Notes under the pieces: model-generated
Database searches by the model: none
What the model was told of the DNA's origin: nothing
What the model saw: only the letters and a program-made list of their open reading frames with translations
Program-made: the position numbers and the translations under genes
In this document: positions 35,185 through 43,949 of the stretch, one piece after another
How the letters are laid out: every line of letters begins with the position of its first letter
How positions within the stretch are numbered: position 1 is the first letter of the stretch
From: Halostella litorea
GTDB lineage: Archaea > Halobacteriota > Halobacteria > Halobacteriales > Natronoarchaeaceae
Assembly: GCF_004785955.1 (NCBI RefSeq)
Contig: NZ_SJER01000001.1
Coordinates: 868,001 to 932,000, forward strand
Length of the DNA stretch: 64,000 bases
Direction of reading: 5' to 3'

Positions 35185-35499
35185 ATGGCCGACGACCTGT
35201 CGATCCGGCGGTTCGACCCCGGCGACGGCGACCGGGTCCGCGAACTCCACGAGGACCGGCGGACCGCGGAGGTGACACGGATGCGCGTCGACCCGGACCG
35301 CCAGCGGCAGGGATACGGCACCGCGATCCTCGCCGCCCTCGAAGATCGCGCCACGGAACTCGGCTACGAGACGCTCGTGCTGGACACGCTGGACCGGCAG
35401 ACGGGGGCGAAGCGGCTGTACGAGTCCTTCGGCTACGAGGAGACGGGTCGCGGACGGATCGGGGAGTACGAGCGGGTGTTTTACCGAAAAGAACTGTAG
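35185..35499 (+). CDS. shortened GNAT-family N-acetyltransferase
   Basis: 104 residues. The start LSIRRFDPGDGDRVRELHED is a normal GNAT N-terminus and the rest, VTRMRVDPDRQRQGYGTAIL with the acetyl-CoA P-loop motif RQGYG and LVLDTLDRQTGAKRLYESFGYEETGR, is a normal C-terminal half. Between them the region that would hold strands 1-3 and most of the substrate site (about 45-50 residues in typical members) is absent, joining at RELHEDRRTAEVTRM. The frame is intact and starts at ATG, so it may be a deletion allele that still folds or an inactive gene. No neighbour explains its role. Confidence 0.75.
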   Translation: MADDLSIRRFDPGDGDRVRELHEDRRTAEVTRMRVDPDRQRQGYGTAILAALEDRATELGYETLVLDTLDRQTGAKRLYESFGYEETGRGRIGEYERVFYRKEL

Positions 35500-35579
35500 C
35501 AGTCGGAAACGTCCGGGAACGTGCTACGCGAGCGGTGCGAGCGGTGTGAACGGCTGTGTGATGTGGGTTCCGGCCGGCT

Positions 35580-37232
35580 CTACATCATGCCGCCCATGCC
35601 GCCGCCCATGCCGCCCATGCCGCCGGCACCGCCGGGGCCGCCGGCCTCGTCGTCGCCCTTGTCGGTCGACAGGTCGCCGGCGGAGATGATGTCGTCGATC
35701 TTGAGCACGAGGTTCGCGGCCTCGGTGGCGCTGGACAGCGCCTGCTCCTTGGCGTGTGCGGGCTCGACGACGCCGGCCTCGAACGTGTCCTCGACGCCGG
35801 CGGAGAACACGTTCAGGCCCGCGCGGACGTCGCCGGCCTCGTGGTCGGCGCGCAGGTCGACGAGCGTGTCGATGGAGTCGAGACCGGCGTTCTCGGCGAG
35901 CACGCGCGGGACGAGCTCCAGCGAGTCGGCGAAGGCCTCGACGGCGAGCTGCTCGCGGCCCTCGACGCCGTCGGCGAAGTCGCGCAGTCGGCTGGCGACC
36001 TCGACCTCGATGGCACCGCCGCCGGCGACCACGCGGCCGTCGGAGACGGTCTGTGCGACGACGTCGAGCGCGTCGTTGACGCCGCGCTCCAGCTCGTCGA
36101 CGACGTGGTCGGTCGAGCCACGGAGGATGAGCGTCACGCCGTGGGCGTCGTCGCCGGTGACGTAGAACAGCTCGTCCTCGTCGTCGCGGGTGACGTCGCC
36201 GTAGCCGAGGTCGTCCGCGGAGAGGCTGCTCAGGTCGGAGACGATGTTCGCGCCGACGACCTCCTTGAGGAACTCGATGTCGGACTTCTTCGCGCGGCGG
36301 ACGGCGAGGATGCCCTCCTTCGCGAGGTAGTGCTGGGCGAGGTCGTCGATGCCCTTCTGGCAGAACACGACGTCAGCGCCGGAGGCGGCGATCTTGTCGA
36401 CCTTCTCCTTGAGCTGCTCCTCCTCCTGGTCGAGGAACTGCTGGAGCTGGTCGGGGTCCGTGACGGAAACCTCGGTGTCGACGTTGGTCTCCTCGACCTC
36501 GATGGCCTGGTCGAGCAGGAGGATGTCGGCGTCCTCGACGGACTTGGGCATGTCGTCGTGGACGGGGTCCTTGCTGACGGTGCCGCCGTTGATCAGCTCG
36601 GACTCGCCGGCCGAGCGGCCGGTCTGGGTCTCGATGTTGAGGAACTCCAGGTCGACGGTGTCGTCGACGGTGACCGCCGAGACGGCGTCGACGATGAGCT
36701 GGGAGAGGTGCTCCTTGTTCAGCTCGGCGCCCTTGCCGGTCATCGACGTCTCGGCGACGGAGCGCAGCAGGTCCTCGTCGTCGGCGTCGACGTCCTCGGC
36801 GACCTCGTTGACCTCCTCGCGGGCCTGCTCGCTCGCGAGGTGGAAGCCCTTGATGATCGCCGTCGGGTGGATGTCCTGCTCGAGGAGGTCCTCGGCGTTC
36901 TTCAGAAGCTCGCCAGCGATGGCGACGGCCGTCGTCGTCCCGTCGCCGGCCTCGTCCTCCTGGGTCTCGGCGACCTCAATGATCATCTCGGCCGTCGGGT
37001 TGTCGATGTCCATCTCCTGAAGGATGGTGACGCCGTCGTTCGTGATGGTGACGTCGCCCATCGAGTCGACGAGCATCTTGTCCATCCCTTTCGGGCCGAG
37101 CGTGGAGCGGACGGCCTCCGCGACCGCACGCGCAGCGGAGATGTTGTAGTTCTGCGCGTCCTGGTCCTTCACCCGCTGGGACTCCTCGCTCATTACGATC
37201 ATCGGCTGGCCCTGTTGCATTCGCTGGCTCAT
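35580..37232 (-). CDS. thermosome (group II chaperonin) subunit
   Basis: 550 residues starting [23 protein letters not shown]-driven folding chamber subunit. Motifs are [58 protein letters not shown] (the ATP-hydrolysis GDGTT motif) and [19 protein letters not shown]. The tail is Gly/Met-rich ([17 protein letters not shown]), as in haloarchaeal Cct1/Cct2. Haloarchaea usually have two or three paralogues; which one this is cannot be decided from here. It has its own strong promoter and is transcribed alone. Confidence 0.97.
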   Translation of the reverse strand: MSQRMQQGQPMIVMSEESQRVKDQDAQNYNISAARAVAEAVRSTLGPKGMDKMLVDSMGDVTITNDGVTILQEMDIDNPTAEMIIEVAETQEDEAGDGTTTAVAIAGELLKNAEDLLEQDIHPTAIIKGFHLASEQAREEVNEVAEDVDADDEDLLRSVAETSMTGKGAELNKEHLSQLIVDAVSAVTVDDTVDLEFLNIETQTGRSAGESELINGGTVSKDPVHDDMPKSVEDADILLLDQAIEVEETNVDTEVSVTDPDQLQQFLDQEEEQLKEKVDKIAASGADVVFCQKGIDDLAQHYLAKEGILAVRRAKKSDIEFLKEVVGANIVSDLSSLSADDLGYGDVTRDDEDELFYVTGDDAHGVTLILRGSTDHVVDELERGVNDALDVVAQTVSDGRVVAGGGAIEVEVASRLRDFADGVEGREQLAVEAFADSLELVPRVLAENAGLDSIDTLVDLRADHEAGDVRAGLNVFSAGVEDTFEAGVVEPAHAKEQALSSATEAANLVLKIDDIISAGDLSTDKGDDEAGGPGGAGGMGGMGGGMGGMM

Positions 37233-37257
37233 AGTCACTCCGAAGTATGAATGTGAT

Positions 37258-37267
37258 TCTATATAAA
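37258..37267 (-). promoter_or_regulatory. TATA box of the thermosome gene
   Basis: On the minus strand, AGCTTTATATAGAAT gives a near-perfect archaeal TATA element about 25-35 bases before the ATG at 37232, so the transcript would be nearly leaderless. Upstream (37270-37280) lies the purine-rich ACAAAGCA that may act as the transcription-factor-B element. The strength fits a highly expressed, heat-inducible gene. Confidence 0.75.
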
Positions 37268-37409
37268 GCTTGCTTTGTCGGATTAGCCGGCCGCCGCTGG
37301 CGGCGTGGGCCTGCGGTCCATAACCGCCGTACGTAAGCGACCATCCCCCAATATCGTGTGACGTGGTACCGCGGATCTCTCCGCCGCGCTCGCGGCGCTC
37401 CTGCGGTAT

Positions 37410-38144
37410 TTATATACTATCATCGTCGACCGGTTCGGCGACCGCAGGCGAGTCGTTCGCGGGGTCGTTCACCGCCGTCGACACCGGGTACGCCCGCATC
37501 TCGGTTGCGGGATGCGTCTTGAGCAGGTCGAGCGCCTCGTCGGGCGCGGCGGTGAGCCACCGCTCGGCCGCGCCGTCGTCGAGGATGACCGCCATCCGGT
37601 GGTGGAGGTCGGCGACGAGGTCGTTTGGTTCGGTGGTAATGACCGCAAAGGAGTCGACGCGCCGCGTCCCCGTCTCCGGCTCGCCGTCGCCGAAGGCGTC
37701 GAGGCCCACCTGCTCGACCTCCGTCTCCCACGTCGCCCAGAGGCCGGCCATGAGGAACGGACGGTCGTCCTCGAACGCCACGCGGTAGGGGCGCTTGCCG
37801 CCGTCGGTCTCGACCCACTCGTAGAAGCCGTCGGCGGGGACGAGACACCGCCCCGCCCGCGGCCCGCCGTCCGCGTGGGACTGCTCGAACGCGTCCCGAA
37901 AGCTCGGCTTGTCGGCCACCGTCTCCGCGCGGGCGTTGATGAGCCCCGACCCGTCGTCGTCGGCCCACGGGGGCACGAGCCCCCACTGCAGGAACTCGAC
38001 CCGGTCCGACGCGGCGTCGCGGACGACCGGCAGTTCCTCGCCGGGGGCCATGTTGTACCGCGGCTCTATCGCCGCCGTCGGCTCGGCGTCGAGCAGGTCG
38101 ATCAGGTCCTCACGGGGGGCGAAGAGGCTGTAGCGGCCACACAT
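37410..38144 (-). CDS. SRAP domain protein (SOS response-associated peptidase, YedK/HMCES type)
   Basis: 244 residues. The start MCGRYSLF leaves Cys2 as the N-terminal nucleophile after methionine removal, and this fixes the start at 38144. Other family motifs are EPRYNMAPGEELPVV, LQWGLVPPWADDDGSGLINARAETVADKPSFRDAF, GRCLVPADGFYEW and the catalytic His in DLHHRMAVILDD. HMCES/YedK proteins form a covalent thiazolidine link with abasic sites in single-stranded DNA, protecting the genome. The extra DDDSI tail is hydrophilic. It is transcribed alone. Confidence 0.95.
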   Translation of the reverse strand: MCGRYSLFAPREDLIDLLDAEPTAAIEPRYNMAPGEELPVVRDAASDRVEFLQWGLVPPWADDDGSGLINARAETVADKPSFRDAFEQSHADGGPRAGRCLVPADGFYEWVETDGGKRPYRVAFEDDRPFLMAGLWATWETEVEQVGLDAFGDGEPETGTRRVDSFAVITTEPNDLVADLHHRMAVILDDGAAERWLTAAPDEALDLLKTHPATEMRAYPVSTAVNDPANDSPAVAEPVDDDSI

Positions 38145-38293
38145 TGGCGGCGGTTGGGGCCGCCGGACCAAAACCCCGGCGTTCGCGGCGGTAGTCGGGC
38201 CCTTCGGGCCGGCGAGCGCCGTTACCCGGCGTGTACTGAAGGGGCGTTCCGACGTAGCCGCGTTCGGGTGACGGGCCAGGTCACCCGGTTGGT

Positions 38294-38407
38294 ATGACCG
38301 ACAACTGCGAAGCCGTCGTCTGCGAAAGCGGGTGGTTCGAGATCCGGGACCCGGCGCGCTCCGGGCAGTGGATCGCTGTCGAGAACCCCGTCGAAGTCAG
38401 GCGGTGA
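38294..38407 (+). CDS. 37-residue protein, conserved-looking
   Basis: An ATG gives MTDNCEAVVCESGWFEIRDP, followed by ARSGQWIAVENPVEVRR and a stop. Two cysteines (5 and 10) and a compact acidic, Trp-containing pattern (SGWFEI..SGQWIAVENPVEV) read like a real small protein, possibly a zinc-knuckle-like or beta-hairpin unit. A run of regular coding character in an otherwise uncoded gap supports it. The next 227 bases to the tRNA show nothing. Confidence 0.55.
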   Translation: MTDNCEAVVCESGWFEIRDPARSGQWIAVENPVEVRR

Positions 38408-38634
38408 CAGCGCCGACCCGGACCCGCGGCGGAGCCGCCCGGCGACATCAGCGGCCACCGTACCGTATCGCTCACACGCTCCACGCGCCACGTCGCCGCC
38501 GTTCCGCCGACCCCGATCGCCGCGACGGCCGGTCCGTCGCCGACGGTCAGCGCCGGCCGCCGCTGACCGGCGACGGTATTTTATCGGCCGACCCGTGACG
38601 GAGACAGGTCTCGACGAATTGAAAACCCGAAAAC

Positions 38635-38715
38635 GCCAGGACTGGGATTTGAACCCAGAATCCCGAAAGGGAACACGCTTTCCAGGCGTGCGCCTTGCCG
38701 TTCGGCCATCCTGGC
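38635..38715 (-). tRNA. tRNA-Ser (anticodon GGA)
   Basis: On the minus strand the sequence begins GCCAGGATGGCCGAACGGC and ends in TCCTGGC, giving a 7-bp acceptor stem GCCAGGA/TCCTGGC. The anticodon arm is CACGC-CTGGAAA-GCGTG, with anticodon GGA, which reads UCC/UCU serine codons. A long variable arm (TGTTCCC... GGGATTC) is the hallmark of class II tRNA-Ser. The T arm is CTGGG-TTCAAAT-CCCAG. No intron is visible and no CCA is encoded. A TATA-like GTTTAAAC lies upstream. Confidence 0.95.
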
Positions 38716-38742
38716 ACGCACTCAGGTGTAATCGGGAGGACC

Positions 38743-38754
38743 GTTTAAACCCTT
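38743..38754 (-). promoter_or_regulatory. TATA box of tRNA-Ser
   Basis: On the minus strand GGGTTTAAACGG (38743-38754) lies about 28-39 bases before the 5' end of the tRNA gene. The gap is GC-rich apart from this 8-base core. The spacing is normal for haloarchaeal tRNA promoters. Confidence 0.5.
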
Positions 38755-38951
38755 CCGTTCCGGTCGGCCAGCCAGCCCTCCCCGAGATAGGAGAGGCCGG
38801 CAGCCCCCGCGGCGACGGCCATCGTCACGGCCGCGACTCCGGGGATCGGGACGCTCGTCCCGTCGACCAACAGGTAGCCCTGGTACAGCACCAGAAACGA
38901 GAGCGCGCCGACGACGCCCCAGAGGAGGCTCGACTTGACGCGAGGTCGCAT
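38745..38951 (-). CDS. small membrane protein, unknown
   Basis: 68 residues starting MRPRVKSSLLWGVVGALSFL. Two membrane spans (about 9-27 and 40-61: GVAAVTMAVAAGAAGLSYLG) follow a short basic N-terminus. An in-frame ATG seven codons upstream is possible, but MRPRVKSSLLWG looks like the conserved start. The stop falls in the promoter of the tRNA-Ser gene on the same strand. The function is unknown. It starts 17 bases after the RidA gene stop, so the two could form an operon. Confidence 0.65.
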   Translation of the reverse strand: MRPRVKSSLLWGVVGALSFLVLYQGYLLVDGTSVPIPGVAAVTMAVAAGAAGLSYLGEGWLADRNGRV

Positions 38952-38968
38952 GCGAGCGGGCGTCCGGC

Positions 38969-39349
38969 TCACTCCGCCGAGGCGATCGCCTCTATCTCCA
39001 CGCCGACGCCCTTCGGCAGGGCGGCGACCTCGACGGCGCTCCGGGCCGGCGGGTTGTCGAGGAAGTACTCCTCGTAGGCCTCGTTCATCGCCTCGAAGTC
39101 GTCGATGTCGTCCATGTACACCGTCGTCTTCAGCACGTCCTCGACGGTGAGGCCCTCCTCCTCGAGGATCGCGGTGACGTTCTCCAGGGACTGCCGGGTC
39201 TGGACCGTGATCGACTCGTCGGCCAGCAGGTCGCCGTCGGCGGTCATGGGGATCTGGCCGGCCGTGAACAGGAGCGACCCGTCGGTCGTCGCCTGACTGT
39301 ACGCGCCCACCGCGGCGGGGGCGTCGGGGGTGCCGATGACGCGTTTCAT
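38969..39349 (-). CDS. RidA family (YjgF) enamine/imine deaminase
   Basis: 126 residues beginning MKRVIGTPDAPAAVGAYSQATTDGSLLFTAGQIPM. Further motifs are QTRQSLENVTAILEEEGLTVEDVLKTTVYMDDIDDFEAMNEAYEEYF and PARSAVEVAALPKGVGVEIEAIA, including the Arg that binds the carboxylate of the substrate and the C-terminal Glu. RidA hydrolyses reactive enamines/2-aminoacrylate made by PLP enzymes such as threonine ammonia-lyase, and the gene right upstream encodes exactly that enzyme. The 36-base spacing supports joint transcription. Confidence 0.95.
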   Translation of the reverse strand: MKRVIGTPDAPAAVGAYSQATTDGSLLFTAGQIPMTADGDLLADESITVQTRQSLENVTAILEEEGLTVEDVLKTTVYMDDIDDFEAMNEAYEEYFLDNPPARSAVEVAALPKGVGVEIEAIASAE

Positions 39350-39385
39350 GCGCAATGTGACGGCCGGCGGGGGCTTAAAACCGGG

Positions 39386-40597
39386 CTACACCAGCACGTC
39401 GACCTCGTACCCGCGGTCGCGCAGCTCCGCAAGCAGGCGGTCGACGTGGTCGGGGCCGCGGGTCTCCAGGTCGAGTTCGACCTCGGTGTCGCTCATGCCG
39501 ATCTCGCGGGAGGTCCGGTCGTGCTGGATGGCGTAGATGTTCGCGCGCATGTCGGCGATGATCTCGATCAGGTTCTCCAGCGACCCCGGTTCGTCCACCA
39601 GCACCGTCCGGAGCTTCAGATACCGACCGGTTTCGACCAGCCCGCGCATTATCACCGTCGTGAGCATGTTCAGGTCGATGTTGCCGCCACAGAGCGCGGG
39701 GACGATGACCTCGTCCTCGTCGTACTCGAAGTGCCCTTCGAGCAGCGCCGCGAGGGGGACCGCGCCCGCGCCCTCGACCATCGTCTTCGAGCGTTCGAGC
39801 AGGTTGGTGATCGCCATCGCGATGTCGGCGTCGGGCACCGTCACCACCTCGTCGACCCGCTCGCGGATCACCTCGAACGGCCGCTCGCCGACGCTCCGGG
39901 TGGCGATCCCGTCGGCGATCGTGTCGACGGCGTCGAGTTCGTGGATCGACCCCTTCTCCAGCGACGTGGCGACCGACGACGCGCCCGCCGCCTGGACGCC
40001 GACGACCCGGACGTCCGGGTCGTAGGCCTTGACCGCGGTCGATATCCCCGAGATGAGGCCGCCGCCGCCGATGGGGACGACCACGGTGTCGACCTCGGGG
40101 AGGTCCTCGACTATCTCCAGCCCGATCGTCCCCTGGCCGGCCATCACCTTCTCGTCGTCGAACGCGTGGACGTACGTGCGCCCCTCCGCGCGTTCGATCT
40201 CGTGGGCGCGCTCCGCGGCCTCGTCGTAGTCGGCCCCGTGGAGCACCACCTCCGCCCCGTAGCTCTGCGTGGCCTTGATCTTCGAGATGGGCGCGTTCTC
40301 CGGCATCACGATCTTCGAGTCGACCCCGACCCGGGAGGCCGCGAGGGCGACGCCCTGCGCGTGGTTGCCCGCGCTGGCCGTGACGACTCCCGCGGATTTT
40401 TCGTCGTCCGTAAGCGTTTTGATGCGGTTCGTCGCGCCGCGGATCTTGAACGACCCCGTCCGCTGGAAGTTCTCGAGTTTCAGGTGCACGTCCGCGCCGG
40501 TCATCGACGAGAACGTGTGGGAGTAGTCAAGCGGCGTCCGGCGGGCCGTCTCCGATACCCGCTCGCGCGCTTCGCGAACGTCGCCGATGTCGAGCAT
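39386..40597 (-). CDS. ilvA: threonine ammonia-lyase (biosynthetic-like, ACT domain)
   Basis: 403 residues from the ATG giving MLDIGDVREARERVSETARR. PLP-dependent conversion of threonine to 2-oxobutanoate, the first step toward isoleucine. The PLP lysine is in QRTGSFKIRGATNRI; the phosphate cup is in VVPIGGGGLISGIS, with SAGNHAQG earlier. Residues about 330-403 form an ACT domain (LRTVLVDEPGSLENLIEIIADMRANIYAIQHDRTS), giving feedback control by an amino acid. It sits upstream of a RidA gene, which removes its reactive by-product. Codons upstream of this start are not coding-like. Confidence 0.93.
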   Translation of the reverse strand: MLDIGDVREARERVSETARRTPLDYSHTFSSMTGADVHLKLENFQRTGSFKIRGATNRIKTLTDDEKSAGVVTASAGNHAQGVALAASRVGVDSKIVMPENAPISKIKATQSYGAEVVLHGADYDEAAERAHEIERAEGRTYVHAFDDEKVMAGQGTIGLEIVEDLPEVDTVVVPIGGGGLISGISTAVKAYDPDVRVVGVQAAGASSVATSLEKGSIHELDAVDTIADGIATRSVGERPFEVIRERVDEVVTVPDADIAMAITNLLERSKTMVEGAGAVPLAALLEGHFEYDEDEVIVPALCGGNIDLNMLTTVIMRGLVETGRYLKLRTVLVDEPGSLENLIEIIADMRANIYAIQHDRTSREIGMSDTEVELDLETRGPDHVDRLLAELRDRGYEVDVLV

Positions 40598-40868
40598 GGG
40601 TACCCGTTCCGGCCCGGGTGAGTAATGATTTAGGATACGGCCCGACGCCCCGGCGTAGCGACTGACGGGCGGTTCGAAGGGGAAAGAGGGGAAGTGCACG
40701 GTGCGTGTGGCGTGCGTCCTACGGAGGCGGCGGAGTGAACATAAACCTCAGGTGCGCGGAGTGAAAGTGTAACCGCAGGAAGGCACGCCGGTCGAACCGG
40801 CGTCGTGCGCCCGTCTGACGCCCGACACGCGGGCGTCGTTCGCGAACCGTTCACACGGTCGGAGGCGG

Positions 40869-41057
40869 CTATCGCACCGCGTCCAAGTCGACGACGGCGT
40901 CGGCTTCGACCGTGATCCACCGGGACATGCGGTCGATACCGGTGCTCCCCCTCGGGTAGAGCGTGCACTCGTCCGGCCGGCCGTCGTTCTCGACCGTGAC
41001 GGCGTGCAGTTCCTCCCCGGGCGACTTCGAATCGGTCGTCGGCGTGTTCGTACTCAT
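40869..41057 (-). CDS. DUF7511 domain small protein
   Basis: 62 residues. The first 17 are flexible (MSTNTPTTDSKSPGEEL), then HAVTVENDGRPDECTLYPRG, STGIDRMSRWITVEADAVVDLDAVR. The PDxCT(L/I)YP core with a later WITxxxxxVVDL is the signature of a small haloarchaeal family (DUF7511, from memory) with unknown function, often in several copies per genome. The stop is just before a 270-base gap to ilvA. The single Cys and Trp suggest a compact fold. Confidence 0.8.
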   Translation of the reverse strand: MSTNTPTTDSKSPGEELHAVTVENDGRPDECTLYPRGSTGIDRMSRWITVEADAVVDLDAVR

Positions 41058-41377
41058 GGTGGTGTGCGTCGCGTCCGCGGCCGGGAGTTTCCCCCCGCCC
41101 CCCGATTCACCACAGACGCTTCGTGGACTTGGTTATAGGGCCTCTAGTCGGACGACGTAGCGAGTAGCTGACGCTTACGAGACGGGCGGGAACGGCCGTC
41201 CGTGGCGATCCGGGGCGCACACGAAATCGAACGGTACCGGCCGGTAGCGAAGCCAGCGGACGGTTTTGAAACGGGCCCGAACGACGGTAAAGAGCGGCTA
41301 CTCGGGACAGTGCGGGCCGAGGTGTGTGCGATGCGGGACGTTACCGGGGCGACGCCGACCGGAAAAACGACGGCCGC
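41058..41377. other. 320-bp intergenic gap between citZ and the DUF7511 gene
   Basis: The gap holds a likely TATA for the DUF7511 gene (CCTATAACC on the minus strand, near 41131-41140), 75-80 bases from its ATG. That is an unusually long leader for this window, so another start or promoter is possible. A 106-codon open frame on the plus strand continues into citZ antisense and has no coding signature. No RNA gene or repeat is visible. Confidence 0.55.
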
Positions 41378-42517
41378 TCAGCGCTCGTCGACGGGGACGA
41401 ACTCCTCGCGCTCGGACCCGACGTACCGGGCGCGCGGCCGGATGAGGCGGTTGTCCTCGAACTGTTCGAGGACGTGGGCGATCCAGCCGCCGGCGCGGCT
41501 CATCGCGAAGATGGGGGTGTAGATGTCGACCGGGATGCCCATCTGGTAGTACGTGGAGGCGGAGTAGAAGTCGACGTTCGGCGCGATGCCTTTCTCCTCG
41601 GCCATGAACTCCTCGATGGCGACGCTGTACTCGTACCACTTCGTGTCGCCGGCCGCCTCGCCGAGCGCCTCGGACTCCTCGCCGAGGATCTTCGCGCGGG
41701 GGTCCTTGACGTTGTAGACGCGGTGGCCGAACCCGGGGACGCGCCGGCCCTCGTCGAGCGCGTCGCGCACCCACTTCACCGGGTCCTTGTCGCTGTCGTC
41801 GACCTCCTTCAGCATCCGCATCACGTTCTGGTTCGCGCCGCCGTGGAGGCTACCCGACAGCGTCCCGATGGCGGAGGTGACCGCGCTGTGGAGGTCGGCC
41901 AGCGTGCTGGAGGTGACCATCGCGGCGAACGTGGAGGCGTTCAGACCGTGGTCGGCGTGGAGCACCAGCGCCATGTCGAACGTCTCGGCGAGCACGTCGT
42001 CGGGCTCCTCGCCGTTGAGCATGTAGAGGAAGTTCGCGGCGTGGTCCAGGTCCTCGCGCGGGTCGACCGGCTCCTGCCCGTTGCGGATCCGGTTGTAGGC
42101 GGCGAGGAGCGTCGGGATCTTCGCCGTGATCCGGCGACCCTTCCGGAGGTTGGCCTCGCGGTCGTCCGGTTCGTGGTCGGAGTCGTCCGGGTCGTACCCC
42201 GACAGCATCGACACCGCCGTCCGGAGCGCGGCCATGGGGTCCTCGTCCTGCTCGGCGAGTTCGCGGACGGTCGCCAGCACGCCGTCGTCGACCTCGCGCT
42301 CGGCCGTCATCTCGTCGGCGAAGTCGGCGAGCTCGTCGGCGTCGGGGAGGCGGCCGTGCCAGAGCAGGTAGAGGACCTCCTCGTAGCTCGCCTGCCTGGC
42401 CAGGTCCTCGATGGCGTAGCCGCGGTAGACGAGTCGTCCCTCGTCGCCGTCGATGTGGCTCAGTCCGGACTCCGCGACAAGCACACCCTCGAGCCCCTTC
42501 TTCAGCTCGTCAGACAT
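41378..42517 (-). CDS. citZ: citrate synthase
   Basis: 379 residues from the ATG giving MSDELKKGLEGVLVAESGLS. Condenses acetyl-CoA and oxaloacetate to citrate at the head of the TCA cycle. Motifs are YRGYAIEDLARQASYEEVLYLLWHG, LVLHADHGLNASTFAAM (active-site His), HGGANQNVMRML, PGFGHRVYNVKDPRA (second His) and NVDFYSASTYYQMGIPVDIYTPIFAMSRAGGW with catalytic Asp. The length is that of type I archaeal/Gram-positive-like enzymes. It is monocistronic. A 231-base GC-rich gap before it contains its promoter region but no clear TATA box. Confidence 0.96.
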   Translation of the reverse strand: MSDELKKGLEGVLVAESGLSHIDGDEGRLVYRGYAIEDLARQASYEEVLYLLWHGRLPDADELADFADEMTAEREVDDGVLATVRELAEQDEDPMAALRTAVSMLSGYDPDDSDHEPDDREANLRKGRRITAKIPTLLAAYNRIRNGQEPVDPREDLDHAANFLYMLNGEEPDDVLAETFDMALVLHADHGLNASTFAAMVTSSTLADLHSAVTSAIGTLSGSLHGGANQNVMRMLKEVDDSDKDPVKWVRDALDEGRRVPGFGHRVYNVKDPRAKILGEESEALGEAAGDTKWYEYSVAIEEFMAEEKGIAPNVDFYSASTYYQMGIPVDIYTPIFAMSRAGGWIAHVLEQFEDNRLIRPRARYVGSEREEFVPVDER

Positions 42518-42748
42518 ACCGTGTGAGTTGCTCACCATGCCGGAAAAGCATTACCGTTTCCCGCGTGACCGACCCGACGATACGTCGGGATACCGGCGGG
42601 AAACGCCGGGAAACGGCGCGAATCCCCCGCGTCGCGGCCGCCCGGGGGTCCGGCGGGGACGGTCACCCGGGCGCACAGTTCGGCCCGCGTCCCGCCGGCC
42701 ACTCGGGGACCGGCAACGCTTTTCTCGGGAGGGATGCAAGGGCGAGGC

Positions 42749-43945
42749 ATGGACGCGCCCGGTGCCGTCGAGTACGAACCCGCGAGCGTCAAGGAGCTGC
42801 TCGCGGAGATGAAAGACACCGCGGAGCTGCTTATCGACCTCTCGTACTCGGCGGTGCTGCTGGGCAGCGACGACCTCGCCGAGGAGGTGCTCACGCTGGA
42901 GGAGCGGATGGACGTGCTCCAGCTTCGGGCGCGGATGAGCCTGCTGATGGCCTCGCGGAGCGTCGACGACGCCGAACAGCTCGCCCCGGTGCTGGGCGTC
43001 GTCGGGGCGGCCGAGGGGATAAGCGACGCCGCGGGCGACATCGCCGCGGTCGTCTTGGAGGAGATCGGCCTCCCCGACGCCCTGCGGACGGCGCTGCCCG
43101 ACGCCGTCGAGACGCTGGTCCGGGCGACCGTCGACGCCGACAGCGAGTACGCCGGCCGGACGCTGGGCGACATCAACCTCGAAACCGAGACCGGGGTCCG
43201 GGTGATCGCCATCCGGCGCGGCGGCGACTGGCTGCTGAACCCCGACCGCGGGACCCGGGTCGAGGCCGACGACGTGGTCCTGCTGCGCGGCCCGGACGAC
43301 GGCATCTCGACCGTCTACGCGACGGCGACCCGGACCGCCTACGCCCCGCCGGAGCCCGAGGCCGCGGGCATCGACGACCTCGACCGCGCGGTCGACTCCA
43401 TCGTCCTCATGAAAAACATGAGCGAACTTGCGGTCGACCTGGCGTACGGCTCGGTACTGTTCGACAGCGAGGACGTCGCCGCCGAGGTGGCCGAACTCGA
43501 AGCGGAGGTCGACGCCCTCCAGTCCCGGTTCGAGGCGTGGACGCTCCGCGCGGCGGCCCGCGTCGACGACCCCGTCGCGCTCCGCGGGCTGGTCCGGATC
43601 GGCACCAGCACCGAGGAGATAAGCGACGCCGCCCTCGACATCTCCGAGGGCGTCCTGCGGGGGATCGGCGCGCACCCGGTCGTCACCGAGGCGGTGCTCG
43701 AAAGCGACGAGGTGATCGTCCGGCTGACCGTCGACCCCGGGAGCGAGTTGGACGGCGTCACGCTCGGCGAGCGCGAGGTGAAGACGGAGACGGGCACCCG
43801 CGTCATCGCCGTCCGCCGGCCGGGCGAGGGCGACGACGACTGGGTGGTCTCGCCGGGGCCGGCGACGCGGCTCAACGGCGGCGACGTGCTCCTCGCGAAG
43901 GGGACCCGGACGGGCGCGGAGCGGCTGGCGGCGCTCGTGAGCTGA
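42749..43945 (+). CDS. PhoU-TrkA_C duplicated protein (K+ transport/channel regulator type)
   Basis: 398 residues from the second ATG (MDAPGAVEYEPASVKELLAEM). The protein is an internal tandem duplication. Unit 1 (about 10-190) and unit 2 (about 215-398) each start with a PhoU-like helical region (VKELLAEMKDTAELLIDLSYSAVLLGSDDLAEEVL and AVDSIVLMKNMSELAVDLAYGSVLFDSEDVAAEV) and end with a TrkA_C domain (TLGDINLETETGVRVIAIRRGGDWLLNPDRGTRVEADDVVLLRG and TLGEREVKTETGTRVIAVRRP). It binds ligand by TrkA_C and probably gates a K+ channel or transporter encoded elsewhere. The family is close to COG3273. Confidence 0.88.
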   Translation: MDAPGAVEYEPASVKELLAEMKDTAELLIDLSYSAVLLGSDDLAEEVLTLEERMDVLQLRARMSLLMASRSVDDAEQLAPVLGVVGAAEGISDAAGDIAAVVLEEIGLPDALRTALPDAVETLVRATVDADSEYAGRTLGDINLETETGVRVIAIRRGGDWLLNPDRGTRVEADDVVLLRGPDDGISTVYATATRTAYAPPEPEAAGIDDLDRAVDSIVLMKNMSELAVDLAYGSVLFDSEDVAAEVAELEAEVDALQSRFEAWTLRAAARVDDPVALRGLVRIGTSTEEISDAALDISEGVLRGIGAHPVVTEAVLESDEVIVRLTVDPGSELDGVTLGEREVKTETGTRVIAVRRPGEGDDDWVVSPGPATRLNGGDVLLAKGTRTGAERLAALVS

Positions 43946-43949
43946 GTTC

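Noticed and set aside
40598-40868. Possible small RNA between ilvA and the DUF7511 gene
   Set aside because: CGCCGGT-CGA-ACCGGCG near 40789 is a 7-bp hairpin, but no promoter, T-tract or conserved element supports an RNA gene.
41202-41522. A 106-codon frame starting in the citZ downstream gap
   Set aside because: Runs antisense into citrate synthase, with no coding-like residues or homology visible.
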